Positions 21,975-34,260 are shown, counted from the stretch's first letter. The stretch: 64,000 bases of DNA from Isoetes taiwanensis (GCA_021234155.1 JAJEKV010000100.1:906116-970115); one strand, 5' to 3'. Translations and numbers: made by a program. The notes: a model not told the origin generated them from the letters alone.

Positions 21975-22171
21975 CTGGGAGCACCTAATGTATCACCAAT
22001 TTAAATAAAAACTCTCGACGCCCATCCATGTGGTGTAGTTGACATGGAAGAAGGAAGGAAGACTCCAACCGCCAGGTCCACCAACGACGATTTCTTTGGC
22101 AGAGAAGCTCTGGATAGTGGCAGAAAGGCTAAGAACTGCCATGCAAAAACTCTTCTCTGGATGCCTGCCAT
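21975..22171 (-). pseudogene. Phytocyanin-like (blue copper protein) 5' fragment, frameshifted
   Basis: A minus-strand ATG at 22,171 starts a hydrophobic signal-peptide-like stretch (RRVFAWQFLAFLPLSRA). In a second frame follows AKEIVVGGPGGWSLP...NYTTW, typical of the N-terminal plastocyanin-like domain of phytocyanins. After another frame change comes IGDTL, matching the conserved GDTLVF position. Phytocyanins are secreted, often GPI-anchored copper or copper-like proteins of the cell surface. Two frame changes and the absence of the downstream Cys/His ligands make this a fragment. The frame breaks might in part be sequence errors. The assignment is by motif memory, not alignment. Confidence 0.5.
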
Positions 22172-22259
22172 AGCCAGAAAATTCTAAGCACCCGTAAAAT
22201 GGACTTAAAAACATAGGCGGAACCATGGTTTTGGGCGAATGAATGCTACGCACGATATT

Positions 22260-23780
22260 CACATTTGAAACTCATATTGGCTTTACAGGTAAGTTGTTAG
22301 GCCTAGTTCTAGGTAAAGTTCTTCAGCTCTATATATCACAATTCACATATTTCTTGTGCAGCAAATTTCCTATCTGCATGTTTCATTTATTTCAATGCTT
22401 AACCTTTGAGCATAGATTGGTAAACTGAGACGTTTATTTGCTATAACTGAAGGTTTACTTGCAGGCTTATTTTAGTCTTGCCTATGGAGCTGTTTACCAT
22501 GTTATTCTATTTGGGCAGAATAATTATGACAACAGCAACATCACAGATATGGAGAAGAATCCTAACGCAGGGGAGCAAAGAGGCTAATCAATAAAGAGAT
22601 CTAAGAGCAACTCCATTGGAGCCATACGGTCTGTGCAACCTCAAATCTCTGTAGTTTGTAGGCATGCATGCCTGCAGATTGATGCTCTATAATACTCTGA
22701 ATTATAGCACGTTGAATGGAAAGAGGACTTTAGATGCATCAATCCAAGAAAAAGAGTTTTGGTTCATTTGGATGTAAGTCCTAACTCAGCTATTCATAAT
22801 GTGTTATTGCTTATACAGGAGACAACCAACCTCTTAGCAGAATATCTTAATTGGTTTCCATAGCATCTGGTATTTAGCACATTGCAAATTATAAGTGCAT
22901 GAAAGATGGAACATCTTCTAAATATGATGTAAGACACCATGTTAAACACAATCTAACTGATTGCTTCCTTGTCTATTAACGCAACTAGATTTTAGCCTGC
23001 TAGGTCATCCCTTCACCTTGCTAGCTTGTCTGGTTAGACAACCTCCTTCTTTTAGCAAAATAGCTTAATTGGTTAACTCTGTGATTGGCGGCTTCAGGGA
23101 TCTAAGGGATGGCTTGCTTGTTGATTAAAGCAACTCAGCTCAAACGATCTAGCTCCCTTCGCCACCTAGGCATTCCTACAATACTGCGCAACTTCAAGAT
23201 TTACATTTACAACACAAATTCGTCTCTTCCTAACGGCAAGATAGAATAATAACTAATCTACGAATATCCATAATTATATTAATAATCTGTTACATTTGGA
23301 AGGAACATGCCGAAACCAAATAGAGACCAAGATGCACTAACCAAAGACAAAACAAATAAATGATGAATCCACAAAATTTTACACACCTCAAACTACTCGC
23401 GCCTCGGTACTTCTTACGCAATGAAAAAACCACTGCCCAAACATACCCAGACCAGGGCCTACATGGAAAAAGCACTGAAGAAGATCGAATATTGGGAACT
23501 TGCGTTTTTCTCTTAGAATAATACCTGGTAGATTGGGTTCTATGCGCAGTATGGTCTTCAGACAATGCTGCATATCATTGGAGTTTACGACAAAACATAG
23601 CTCCACAAATGTTATGCAAAAAGGGAACCATAGCACCAATCATATCTATCAGGAGCCCGCCGCCTTAGCCGAAACAATGACCATCCATGTTGAAAAAAAG
23701 GGGAACATATCGATTATTAAAATAGAGCCGACAAAAATGGAGCGTAACAAATTGCAATTATTAGCATCTCCAAACCTCAC
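22260..23780. other. No gene recognised
   Basis: AT-rich sequence with several TTAATTGGTT/CTTAGCA-type loosely repeated words. A minus-strand stretch at 23,388-23,600 is open in two frames but I recognise no domain. It may be the second exon of the candidate starting at 24,020. Confidence 0.4.
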
Positions 23781-24020
23781 TTTTGCACGGATAAAAAAAA
23801 ACTTGGCCTGAGAATCATCGGATGCGCCAGAATGGAAAGAAGATTTTGCTTCAGCTTCATCGGCGTTATCCCGCTCAAAGCAACAGAGCCGCGACAGATT
23901 ATAGCTTAAAAACACGACAGAAAGGAGCAAGATTAAGAATCTGATATGTCGATGACCTCCCAAATACAAACCAGGAGAAAAATCTCGCCTAAAAATGATG
24001 GGGGTCCATCCATGGCGCAT
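23781..24020 (-). CDS. Candidate first exon encoding a signal-anchor protein N-terminus
   Basis: The minus strand from ATG at 24,020 is open for exactly 80 codons up to a donor-like CAAAA|GTGAGG at 23,780. The peptide starts MRHGWTPIIFRR, has a single membrane span around residues 27-44 (RFLILLLSVVFLSYNLSRL), then an acidic segment with SGASDDSQ. This looks like the cytosolic tail, anchor and stem of a type II Golgi or ER protein. No catalytic domain was found downstream, so the function is unknown and it may be a gene fragment. Confidence 0.4.
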
Positions 24021-24214
24021 TCGAAAATAGAAGAAACTATCGCCCAAGGTTCAAAACACAGGAGGGCGACTATTCAATTCTTCGTATCCTTCAATCCGGC
24101 CAGAGATCGTTGTGCATTCATGCTCGAGAGCCACAGGCATTGCTCGCAAGGAAGGAGTCCCGCCACTTTCCCTGACGTGGCGAAATAAACAATGGTAGGG
24201 AAGAAATGACCTTC

Positions 24215-24446
24215 AAAATTAAATGCAATATTAATATAATGTGCCACCTCATCATGTGGCATTTATTGCTATCAAATTATGTGGCAACATCAGGGCCATT
24301 CATCCTGCACGTTCGACGGCTTAGATCAAAAGCCCCAAATAAGGGGGGTGTTTGGGGTGGATTGAGGTGGCTCCACCAGGGCCGTCGGATCTCAGATCTG
24401 GACGGTCCAGGCGGCGACACCAAAATCTCTATATACATTTGGTACA

Positions 24447-24449
<3 letters not shown>
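24215..24449. repeat. Promoter-like dispersed repeat A, copy 1
   Basis: The word order is CCACCTCATCATGTGGCATT, CGACGGCTTAGATCAAAAGC, GGATTGAGGTGGCTCCACCA, GGGCCGTCGGATCT, CTCTATATACATTTGGTACA and then (TA)n. The same order recurs at 31,335-31,690 and 42,350-42,810. Minus-strand gene fragments lie immediately to the left of each copy. One copy of the roughly 97-bp GGTGGCTCC subunit is present here. Confidence 0.85.

Positions 24450-24534
<85 letters not shown>
24450..24534. repeat. (TA)n microsatellite, about 85 bp
   Basis: A pure TA dinucleotide run between repeat A on the left and family C on the right. Long alternating open frames of Tyr-Ile here are meaningless. Confidence 0.98.
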
Positions 24535-24536
<2 letters not shown>

Positions 24537-25060
24537 AGTTTTTGTACTATCAATGGGTCTATCAACTATGGTTTATGAATATCTGGGAATAAAATACGAG
24601 TTATTAATAGAGTTGGGTAACTTAGAATTGAGTTAGATGTCATCGGTAAATGATAAAATCCTGTTTGTTCAAGTCAAATTCAAGTATCATAATCTACTGA
24701 TTTATTGTCATCATATCCTCTCGCACAAATGGTTGTATGCATCTAGTTAAAACTAAATTCCTTGACTAATAGCCATTCAATGAAGCTCGCCATCGTTTAT
24801 TAGAACTTCTTGCTGAAGACTCGAGTTAAATTTGAATTAAATTAAAAGAATTTTGTACCAAATCGACCGGTCATTTATGATCGAATTTGTATATGAGGAA
24901 TTTACGATAAAGATTTTGGCACGGAGTTTTATTTGTCTATGTTAATGATCCTATTGGGTTAGACAAATAAGGAAGTCAAAGTTGTCCACCACGAAGTCGA
25001 ACTAATACAACAGTGTAAAACATTTGCGGACCCCATGCGAAAGTTCCCTAATGTAGAAAG
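24535..25060 (+). repeat. Dispersed repeat family C, copy 2
   Basis: It begins CAAGTTTTTGTACTATCAAT directly after (TA)n and shares several blocks with 8,914-9,700 (GAGTTAAATTTGAATT, AAGATTTTGGCA) in the same order. It is non-coding. Confidence 0.7.
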
Positions 25061-27600
25061 TTTCCTAATTTTGTCAAATGATAATTTTTTTTAACAAAAT
25101 GTTTGAGATACGCGCGACATGTAATTTTTACGCAATGCAAAACACTCTGCGGGACATTTCATGCATCTTCTTTTCAAAAGAACCTCTTACGACTTACGAC
25201 AATCTAGTCGAAATAGAGAAAAACTTCTCTCTAGTTCTACATGAGGAGCTAAAACAACAATGGCATAGATAGCAAATGATGGAATAAATTAAAATAACCT
25301 GAGCTCAGTCATAGTTGGGATTTGAACATGTTAACTGCTTGGAAAATTAGGGGTCTAGTAACTAGATTAACCAGATATTAAAAGATGCATGCAAAATAGA
25401 CCATGCAAAAAATGGGGTAAAACCATTAAGAACGTGGGATTATAACATTGAAATATAGAGCACGTGGTTTGATGACGAGTGCTTTTGCTTGATATTTCAC
25501 TGATGATGCAACTAGGGAATAAGGGAGGCCATTATTTTTTACTAAATAAAGTAACTAGAATCAATGTGGAACACTAGATTTCAGCGAGTCTAACTACCTC
25601 CACAATAACTATCTAAAATTTTTCATCATGTGGCTTCACTTCCAATTATAGATGCATTAAAGTTGTAGGGTCCTATGTTTTGATTATGGAACCTTTGAGT
25701 TATTGTCTCGTATGTAGTTAATTTCATTAAGCCCCGCAGGGAACTTAATGACCATTAAGTTCAAGATAAACATTAGATATAATTGTTTCACATGCCTTTT
25801 GGCTAACATACCCTTAGATCACTTGATATATAAATTTACTCCACTTCCATGTTTCTACATGCATTAAAATGTTCAGAATCTATACTTGTAGGCAAAGCAA
25901 TATCACAACCTTCGATGCATTTAACCGTGAAGACTATATTGGATTTGCCAATATTAATTAAGGTCTAGTGCATTGCAAATCTAATCGGTACAAAAGGACA
26001 TATCTCTTGAAAAGCTTGTAACAACTTTATACGCTCACATAACTGCATCAGAGCTACACAATGTAACTGCATTAGAGCTAAACAAAGTTTTTTTCACAGA
26101 TTCGAGACCATAGATTACCTCAAGTACAGGACTGGATCAATCTCTCAATCTCTGCCTTGCATATAATTTATATTCTCCACTCCAGAACTGTCATGGTAGC
26201 TTGAACTCAAAGGAAGATCACAAGATAATATTATCTGCGAATTTCCTTCAAACATAGCCCATCTTAAGCTAATCCGGTGATCTGCTTTCAAGCTACAGGC
26301 TCTGCCAGAGCTGACAACAACCACGTTATTTTAACTCTTATTGGGCGAGGCCCATCAATATTTTCATGTGGATTGCACCATAAAAGAGACACTTAGTCCT
26401 TGAAAATTATACTCATTAAACAACAAGCAGTTACAGGCTAATGGGATATTAGCTGAGTATTCATAGTAAAGCAAGCCCAAACTTAAAGGCAGGGATAGTA
26501 TTCAAACAAAGCTTATTAAGGCATCCATGAAACAATGTCCTCTTGCGCCAGATTTATTTAGAATACCTACAATCAAAGTTGCCAATTAAGAACACAACAG
26601 CAAATGGAAATTAGCATTTCCTGTGATATATCCAAATTGAAATTAGCATTTCCTGTGATATATCCAAATTGGCAGATTGTTGAGCAACAAAAGCAACAAC
26701 CTGATTGAACTTAGAAATATTGCACCAATAACAAACACATTTTCTTTATTTTAAAGCATTATTGCTACCAATTTGGGAAATATATGCCTAATTTATTTTT
26801 AGATCTTCCTCTTGTCCAACGCATGCTCTGGCACAAAAAATAGAGGTTGTTTACGGGAGTTACGGCCATGATTCTAATTAGCTCTAAAATTGAGACAAAT
26901 GTATTTCCATTTATTTGACATGCTTACCTTAGATATTTCAAAAATATGCACCTAGCATCATTTGTGGAACTCCCATTGACCTCTCCAACGAAGCCCCTTG
27001 CGCTAAGAATGGGGCTTCCCTAAAACATTTATACACATCCTTCTTATCTGCTGCTGCAAGTAAACCAGGTTTTAGTTTTCTATGAAGAACTCAAAGTGAA
27101 GTTTTCTTTGAAGTTTCCTTTAATTGGATGAAGTGGCATATATGTGACTAAGTTGTATAATCAAATAAGGCGACACCAACCCCAACTTATACCTTTCACG
27201 AAGGCAAAACCCCTGTTTGCATAGACTGCAATCAACGTGGCAACCTGCAAACATAGAATACCTTTTAGCATGTCTCTAGATTATCTTGAAGCTAGTGAGA
27301 TTTATACCAGTTGAACTGCTATAACAGCTGCAAGAAGGAGAAAACTGGGATGCTCCACAAAAGATTAACTCCTTGATCTTGTCACAAATATTAAAGACTG
27401 CCTTATTATGCTGACTTATATTCTACACATCTGCAAAACACATATTAAAACAATCACGTAGTCCAAAGTACCCAGCACTCACATCGAGCTTCCTTCTACA
27501 ATCTCCACGGTTCTCAGTGAAGGCATCTTTTGGAATACATGCAAAGTCTCATAGCCAGAAATAAGGCAATAATGAAGGCAGTATTTGAATTTGGCATTTC
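25060..27600. other. No gene recognised
   Basis: AT-rich sequence. The only longer plus-strand frame (25,078-25,272) shows no domain. A 33-bp tandem duplication (ATTAGCATTTCCTGTGATAT unit) sits at about 26,607-26,672. The right part may be intron of the minus-strand DPH6-like fragment. Confidence 0.5.
26607..26672. repeat. 33-bp tandem duplication
   Basis: The block AAATTAGCATTTCCTGTGAT with ATATCCAAATTG is repeated directly. Confidence 0.9.
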
Positions 27601-28069
27601 CCTAAAAATTTTCAGGGCTTTATTTACCTGTCCACTGCCAACAATCAGAGAATTCTATGAAACATCTGGTTTAGGCATTCCCTCATAAATGTCAAAGTGT
27701 AAGGCATCGTTGAGATGGGAGCTTTATTGCTTCCAGTGCAGTAAAGCAAGAGCTCCAAGAAATGCACAGGATTGATTGTGGGCAGATTCAAAAGCATATT
27801 TAACTCAGATGACTTACGTGAGGAAGTTCCAAAGAAGATACATTGAGTAAGATATATGATCCATTTCAGCATAGCCCAAACCAATAAAATTGACACAACA
27901 ATGAGAGAGAGATAATATTTTCTTTAATAAATCTGTAAGCTTACCAAAACATCCAACCAAGATAGATTTGCATCTGTAAGAACTTCTGTAAGCATGTTTA
28001 AGCCACATAGAATTGCCTTCTGAACTTCAACATTGGAAGGTGAATCTTCAACTTTAAGTTGCCTATCTC

Positions 28070-28682
28070 AAAGATTGGAGGTAATGACTCTTGTCCGATC
28101 TTTGCAGCTGAAAGAGATCAAAGCTTGACAAAACTTTCCATACACCATAATGCTATTTGATGTAGGGCAAGTAAAGCTTGCTTCTATGTGGTCTATTACA
28201 CGCTTTTTAGTGCATGTCAACAAATTCTTTACTGGATAACCATTCTTTACATCTTCTGTTTCATCTGTCAATGCTGGACACCAAAGCAGTGGTTTCACTT
28301 CAACCATAGCCCTGTGTAGAAAAGAAGCAAACTGCTAAAGAGGATACCAATTATATGCAAAAAAATAGAGACTTACGCTTTCAGCAAAGATGAAACTTGC
28401 ACAAATAAGACAAGCATAGACAGAAGCTCTGGTGCAATTCCAAAATAGTTATGTAATTCCCCTTCTATTTCTCTTCTTTCTTCTGCAGTTGTCATTAAAG
28501 ACCAGTATATGACAAGAGAAGCTGCATTAGAAGCTAACGTAATGCCAAAAGCTTGCGCTACTGCATCACAGTTCTTGAGTGTTGTTGACATCTCACAATG
28601 CACCGCCAGAAATCAATACCATTGTTGGAGGATCAAGACCAAGCTGACCAGCCATATATAATAGATTTCCTTCCAAAGTGGC
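28070..28682 (-). pseudogene. Diphthine-ammonia ligase (DPH6)-like C-terminal fragment, two exons
   Basis: On the minus strand an exon at 28,377-28,682 (acceptor TTTGCAG|, donor AAGC|GTAAGT) encodes GNLLYMAGQLGLDPPTM, a disruption near ISGGA, then STTLKNCDAVAQAFG. It matches the RidA/YjgF-like region of eukaryotic DPH6. The next exon (28,311 down to about 28,070; acceptor ACACAG|) encodes AMVEVKPLLWCPAL and following sequence, joined in phase. DPH6 amidates diphthine on elongation factor 2 using an N-terminal ATP-binding domain, which I could not find here. A 1- or 2-nt frame break after SGG places a TGA in frame. This is a C-terminal gene fragment, not a functional gene. The assignment is from remembered family motifs. 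Confidence 0.65.
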
Positions 28683-29203
28683 CTGCAAAGAAGTTTATGG
28701 AATGAGAGAAGACCTATGTTGATGAACAGCAGCATGAATCTGAGATCTAAGCTTCCAAACTTGTAGGTTAAGAAAACATGCTGCTAAAGAGAGGATACCA
28801 ATTATATGCAAAAAAGTAGAGACTTACGCTTTCAGCAAACATGAAACTTGCACAAATAAGACAAGCATAGACAGAAAATTCCAAAATAGTTATGTAATTC
28901 CCCTTCTATTTCTCTTCTTTCTTCTGCAGTTGTCATTAAAGACCAGTATATGACAAGAGAAGCTGCATTAGAAGCTAATGTAATGCCAAAAGCTTGCGCT
29001 ACTGCATCACAGTTCTTGAGTGTTGTTGACATCTCACAATGCACCGCCAGAAATCAATACCATTGTTGGAGGATCAAGACCAAGCTGACCAGCCATATAT
29101 AATAGATTTCCTTCCAAAGTGGCCTGCAAAGAAGTTTATGGAATGAGAGAAGACCTATGTTGATGAACAGAAGCTTCCAAACTTGTAGGTTAAGAAAACA
29201 TAT
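28339..29203. repeat. Tandem duplication of the DPH6-like exon (about 452-bp offset)
   Basis: The block starting AGAGGATACCAATTATATGC at 28,339 restarts at 28,791 and stays near-identical to about 29,203, except for an 11-bp deletion in copy 2 (around 28,878) and a short deletion near 29,170. Both copies carry the same frame break after SGG, so the lesion, or a systematic sequencing error, is shared. Confidence 0.92.
28791..29132 (-). pseudogene. Second copy of the DPH6-like exon
   Basis: This is a duplicate of the exon at 28,377-28,682 with the same TGA-causing frame break and an additional 11-bp deletion that shifts the frame after HNYFGI. Splice borders are preserved. It has no coding value as it stands. 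Confidence 0.7.
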
Positions 29204-29209
29204 TAAGCA

Positions 29210-31300
29210 TGGCTGAACTTCATAAATGAAGTAGTTCCATGTCTGCACCTGCATGAAGATCACTATGGTTAGGCAAGGAGCAATCTCTACCATGCTTGCA
29301 TGAAAAAAAGAGGGCATGCTTGAATCATACAGAAATTATGGCCCACATCTAGTTGCCAACAAAATCTGATTTTGGCTTTGATGCTATGACCTTCTACTGT
29401 CACACAGATTTACAACAGCAAATTTGAAGAGCTATAACTTCCCAACTTGTAGCTCTGTTTTTCAAGTGTAAATACATTTTGGAAACGACACAAGTTGCCC
29501 TACAAAGTGTGTAAGAGGCATGTTTTCCAAAATTGAAGCTCAAATCACTTAAAACTTGTATTGAACTTCTGTTGTCACAAATTTACAGCAGCAACTTTGA
29601 AGATCGATAACTTCCTAACCGTAGCTCTGTTTTTGATGTGTAACTACATTTCGGAAATGGCACAAGTAGCACTATAAGGACATAGAATAACAGTGGACAA
29701 GACAGAAACTTTAGCATCATTAAACGCCCTCTTACAGATTGCGGCCTACAATTCCAGAAGCACATCTATCTGATGCTCCTGGCTATATATTCAAATGCCA
29801 TGGAGTCTGTAACAAAGCTTGAGCAAGCTCAACCTCCCTTGCATCGTATCAATAAATGCAAGATCCAGGATACCTGACTAATAAGCCTATGAAGGTAGTT
29901 GACAATTGTAGTGATAGATAGGCAACGTACCTTAAGGATTTTGGATCTTTGTAACCCTAAACCTCAGCATGTAGCATAACAGGGCAGCTCACAACTAGAA
30001 AGAGGTCGAAAATGCAAGTCCAGCATAGAAGAATCATCACAAAGATTACGATAAGAAAATAAGCTTTACGTACAGGGCAACAAAGAGGAAGATCTGTTTC
30101 AGACCTGGAAATGTTGGAATGCAAGCCGGTCAGAAAAAAATGGAAGTATATAGTTATGCATTCCATAAATTCTATTTTATTCATTAAATCAGGTTTGGAG
30201 ATTACGCACTTCAAGTCCTCCATCATTCCAGTGTTCATTAGCTGCCATTCTTATTTCTGTAGTTGCAATGTCTCCAATTCCCTACATATGATACCACACA
30301 ATAAACTTTGCAATCCCTTAGATAGAGGCATACAATAAACTTGTGCAACTGTACAACCGTGTGTACAAAAGGAAAACCAAAGCAAAACCAATGCCTTACC
30401 ATAGTATCCTTCTTATCCGCTGAACCTTTGCTCTAGCCTTCATATCAAGCTTTTCAGCATCCTGGCATGCCCGAGCTAGTTATAGAAATCTATGGAACGT
30501 TAGATTCACATCCTGGCATGCCCGAGCTACAGCCTTTTGACATCATCGACTCTAAAACCCAGAATATAGATTGGATATAAGAGTCATAAATCACCTAAAG
30601 CCATGTATCCAAATTTGCATCCAGCATATCCGACTGGCATGTTATCGCCATGAGCAAGGCTCTGTGGGCCAAAAATCTGGCAACAGTCATCAACGACTTT
30701 GATAAGGCAAAACGACACGTCAAAGCCAAAATACCTCTTTTCAGCTAAACCATTAAACAGATCCTCTAGTGGCTGCCAGAATGTGGATATTCTGAGACCT
30801 GAATCCCCTGTTTTGCAAAGATATTAAAACCCAAATATGAAATGGTTCATTCCGGAAGTTAAATTAGCTGAAGCTTGTGGATGAAATCCCCGAAGACGAT
30901 CCTTAAAGCAGAAGCTGAGGCCGAAAATTGAAGGCAAGATCTAGTTTCTAAGCTCCATAAACAAATCCTGTTATGCTTCCCTAGTTCTGCCACAGCCGAA
31001 CAACAATCGCCAGAGCTCATAAGCGGAAATGATGCAGCCACTCGAACAACCGATTAGATGTTAAAAAAGACACCGAGATGGGCGGCCAAAATGGCCGGAA
31101 AGAATCCGACCATGGTTGCGGGAGACAGGAGGAGCAATGCCGAAAGTAAAGTTTTGGAAAACACTAGGGCAAAAAAAATGGAAAAAAAAAGAAACCACAA
31201 CATATTATGTGCCGCCACCTCCTACCTTGCATTTAATTTCGATGATCTTTTTATACGGCCAAGATCAAATCCCTAATCTTTTTATACGGCCAAGATCAAA
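29210..31300. other. No gene recognised; possible upstream remnants of the fragment
   Basis: Minus-strand sequence continues from the DPH6-like fragment, but no ATP-binding domain is visible. The stretch 30,859-31,041 is open from an ATG and encodes a Ser/Cys-rich peptide without a recognised domain. Two copies of TTTTTATACGGCCAAGATCA lie at about 31,248-31,300. Confidence 0.4.
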
Positions 31301-31334
31301 TCCCTAATATCGACGGCTTGAATCAAAAGCCCCA

Positions 31335-31690
31335 AATAAAGGGCATTCGCATTAAATGCAATTAAATATTGTTGCCACCTCATCATGTGGCATTTATTGC
31401 TCTCAATTTAGGTGGCGACATCTAGGCCATTCATCTTGCACATTCGACGGCCCAGATCAAAAGCCCCAAATAAGGGAGGTGTTTGGGTTGGATTGAGGTG
31501 GCTCCACCAGGGCCGTCGGATCTCGGATCCGGGCCGGTCCGCGGCAAAATGGACACCAAAAATCTCTATATACATTTGGTACACTTAGGGTGGATTGAGG
31601 GTGGCTCCACCAGGTCAGTCGGATCTCGGGATCCACGGGCGGCCCAAGTGGCGACACCAAAATCTCTATATACATTTGGTACACTTATAT
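31335..31690. repeat. Promoter-like dispersed repeat A, copy 2
   Basis: Same word order as at 24,215. The roughly 100-bp GGTGGCTCCACCAGG...TTTGGTACACTT subunit is present twice in tandem (31,484-31,587 and 31,588-31,688) with small differences. A TATA-box-like CTCTATATACAT is in each subunit. Confidence 0.88.
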
Positions 31691-31707
31691 AATTGTATAT
31701 ATATAAC

Positions 31708-31852
<145 letters not shown>

Positions 31853-31904
31853 AGTGGTTCTACTATGAGGGACTGCACAAATTCGACTGGAAGCCAATGC
31901 AAAG

Positions 31905-32490
31905 TCATTCAATGAAGATTCTATAAGCATTTTCCTAGATTCTTTATGATTTTTTGAAGATTTTATGAAGATTCCCTTATATCTCCTATGTTCACAAAGA
32001 TTCTTTTTAGATTCTTCTAGATTTCCAAAGATTATGCCAAGATTCTTCAAGATTCTATGTAGATTCTCCCAGATTCTCCAAGATTTTATGAAGATTCCTC
32101 TAAATTTCCTTATATTTCCCTAGATTCAGAGAAGTTCTCTTGATATTTCCCAAGATTCCCTCTAGATTCCCTAAGATTTTATGTAGTTCTATTGAATTCT
32201 CCAAGATTTGATGAAGATTCTCCTAGATTCCTTTAGATTATAGGAAAATTCTCCATGATTCTCCAAGATTCTATCATGATTTCACTAGATTCTCAAGCCT
32301 TTAGAAAGATTCCCTTAGATTCCTAAAGATTCTCTTAAGATTCATCTAGATTCTCTAAGATCCTATGAAGATTCCCTTAGACTTTACATGATTCCATCAA
32401 GATTCCTCTAGATTTTTAAAGGTTCTATGAAGATTCCCTTGGATTCCCTTAATTTCCCAAAGATTCTCTCGCGTGATTTCTATAGGCTCC
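31905..32490. repeat. GATTCT-type degenerate satellite, block 1
   Basis: Continuous runs of AGATTC, CCTAGATTCTC, AAGATTCTATGAAGATTCCC and variants, spaced about 11-13 bp. No coding function. The same satellite appears at 32,745-33,030, 33,651-33,945, 42,895-43,175, 49,115-49,595 and 50,018-50,166. Confidence 0.9.
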
Positions 32491-32744
32491 ACGATCGGTG
32501 GGGGCTGGCCGTCATTGACTAGGCACTACGGGGGGTGGTGCATGATTTGTATATATTGGGATGTTTTCGCATTTTATATGATTAGCACGGTTTGTCGGTG
32601 ATTCTTCGCCACCGGTTTTCCCTCGAAAACCCTTGGGGGGGTTTTTAATCAGGCGGCAAGAATCCGCTTTGCGTTTTGTATTGGGTCCCATAGACCAGAT
32701 TGGTCTCGTGGACGATAAAAGTACCTTCCTTCCTTCCTTCCTTC
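32491..32744 (+). mobile_element. Short non-LTR element with (CTTC)n tail, copy 1
   Basis: The insert interrupts satellite sequence; an uninterrupted version, GTGATTCCTATAGGTTCCCT followed by TCGATTTTCC, is at about 49,495-49,522. It ends with GGTCTCGTGGACGATAAAAG and a TTCC repeat tail, resembling the 3' part of the SINE-like element at 8,510-8,700. No reverse transcriptase is encoded. It is a SINE or 5'-truncated LINE. Confidence 0.6.
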
Positions 32745-33030
32745 CTTTGATTTTCCAAAGGTTCTCTTGAGATTCCTTTGATTCCCAAAGATTCTCTTTG
32801 AGATTCCCATAGATTCTATAAAGATTACTCTAGATTCTCCAAGATTGCATCAAGATTCCTCTAGATTCTCTATGTATTTATGAAGATTCCTTGGATCCCC
32901 TCGATTCCTATGGATTCCCTTTAGATTCCCTAAGATTCTCTTGGTATTCCTCTAGATTCTCTAAGACCTCTGACGATTCCCCAGATTCCTATAAATTACT
33001 ATGAATTTCGTAAAATTCTAATATTCCAAA
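32745..33030. repeat. GATTCT-type satellite, block 2
   Basis: Continuation of the satellite right of the non-LTR insert, including TTCTCTTGAGATTCC-type words. Confidence 0.88.
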
Positions 33031-33039
33031 AGATTCTTA

Positions 33040-33240
33040 GTGTTCGATCACGTTGGCTACAATTGCGTTTAAATAGTGTCAAAGTACCACTCATTGGAAA
33101 GCTCGGCGAGAGGAATCAATGCGGGTGGCTCCCACCTTCATCAGACCCCTCTACCGCAAGCACGTGGCTTTGAAGGCGATTAAACAAAAGGAAGCTTCCT
33201 AGAAAGTCTAATCATAAATATTTTGCCACCTCATCACTTT
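33040..33240. repeat. Family B block (GATCACG...GGAAAGCTC), copy 1
   Basis: Block with GTTCGATCACGTTGGCTACA, ACCACTCATTGGAAAGCTC, ACCCCTCTACCGCAAGC, GGAAGCTTCCTAGAAAGTC and TTTTGCCACCTCATCAC. It recurs at 33,945-34,150, 43,930-44,130 and 60,738-60,910. Confidence 0.88.
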
Positions 33241-33385
33241 TTTTTATTAATGAGGGTGACATCTTTTTATTAATGAGGGTGACACCTCACCTCCTTTTAA
33301 AAAAAATCAATTTAATATTAAAAAGTTAATGGCTAGGATTTATGCTCACCTTCCCAAAGATTCTCTCGTGATTTCTATAGGCTCC

Positions 33386-33650
33386 CTGATCAGTGGGGCC
33401 TGGCTGTCCGCTGACTAGGCACTACGGGGGTGGTGCATGACTGTATATATTAGGATGTTTCTGCATTTTATATGATTATTAAGCGGTTTTTGTCGGTGAT
33501 TCGCCACTCGGTTTTCCCTCGAAAACCGCGCCGGGGTGGGGGTTTTTAATCGAGGCGAGAATCCAAACTTTGCGTTTTTGTATTGGGTCCCATAGACCGA
33601 TTGGTCTCCGTGGACGATAAAAGTACCTTCCTTCCTTCCTTCCTTCCTTC
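33386..33650 (+). mobile_element. Short non-LTR element with (CTTC)n tail, copy 2
   Basis: Duplicate of the insert at 32,491-32,744 carried by the second 897-bp unit. The tail has more TTCC repeats, and the interior keeps GGTTTTCCCTCGAAAACC and CCCATAGACCGATTGGTCTC. Confidence 0.6.
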
Positions 33651-33945
33651 CTTTGATTTTCCAAAGGTTCTCTTGAGATTCCCTTTGATTCCCAAAGATT
33701 CTCTTGAGATTCCCATAGATTCTATAAAGATTACTCTAGATTCTCCAAGATTGCATCAAGATTCCTCTAGATTCTCTATGTATTTATGAAGATTCCTTCA
33801 GATCCCCTCAGATTCCTATGGATTCCCTTTAGATTCCCTAAGATTCTCTTGGAATTCCTCTAGATTCTCTAAGACCTCTGACGATTCCCCAGATTCCTAT
33901 AAATTACTATGAATTTCGTAAAATTCTAATATTCCAAAAGATTCT
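33651..33945. repeat. GATTCT-type satellite, block 3
   Basis: Second-unit counterpart of 32,745-33,030. Confidence 0.88.
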
Positions 33946-34260
33946 TAGTGTTCGATCACGTTGGCTACAACTGCGACGAAATAGTGTCAAAGTACCACTC
34001 ATTGGAAAGCTCTCGACGAGAGGAATCCAATGGCGTGGCTCCCACCTTCATCCGACCCCTCTACCGCAAGCTACGTGGCTTTGAAGGTGATTAAACAAAA
34101 GGAAGCTTCCTAGAAAGTCTAATCATAAATATTTTGCCACCTCATCACTTTTTTTTATTAATGAGGGTGACATCTTTTTATTAATGAGGGTGACACCTCA
34201 CCTCCTTTTAAAAAAAATCAATTTAATATTAAAAAGTTAATGGCTAGGATTTATGCTCAC

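Noticed and set aside
24352-24636. Long Tyr-Ile open frames over (TA)n tracts (also 31,566-32,050)
   Set aside because: They are produced by the dinucleotide repeat in several frames and strands and have no coding meaning.
31058-31307. Short Lys-rich plus-strand frames near 31.1-31.3 kb
   Set aside because: Composition follows A-rich DNA, they run into repeat sequence, and no homologous domain is recognisable.
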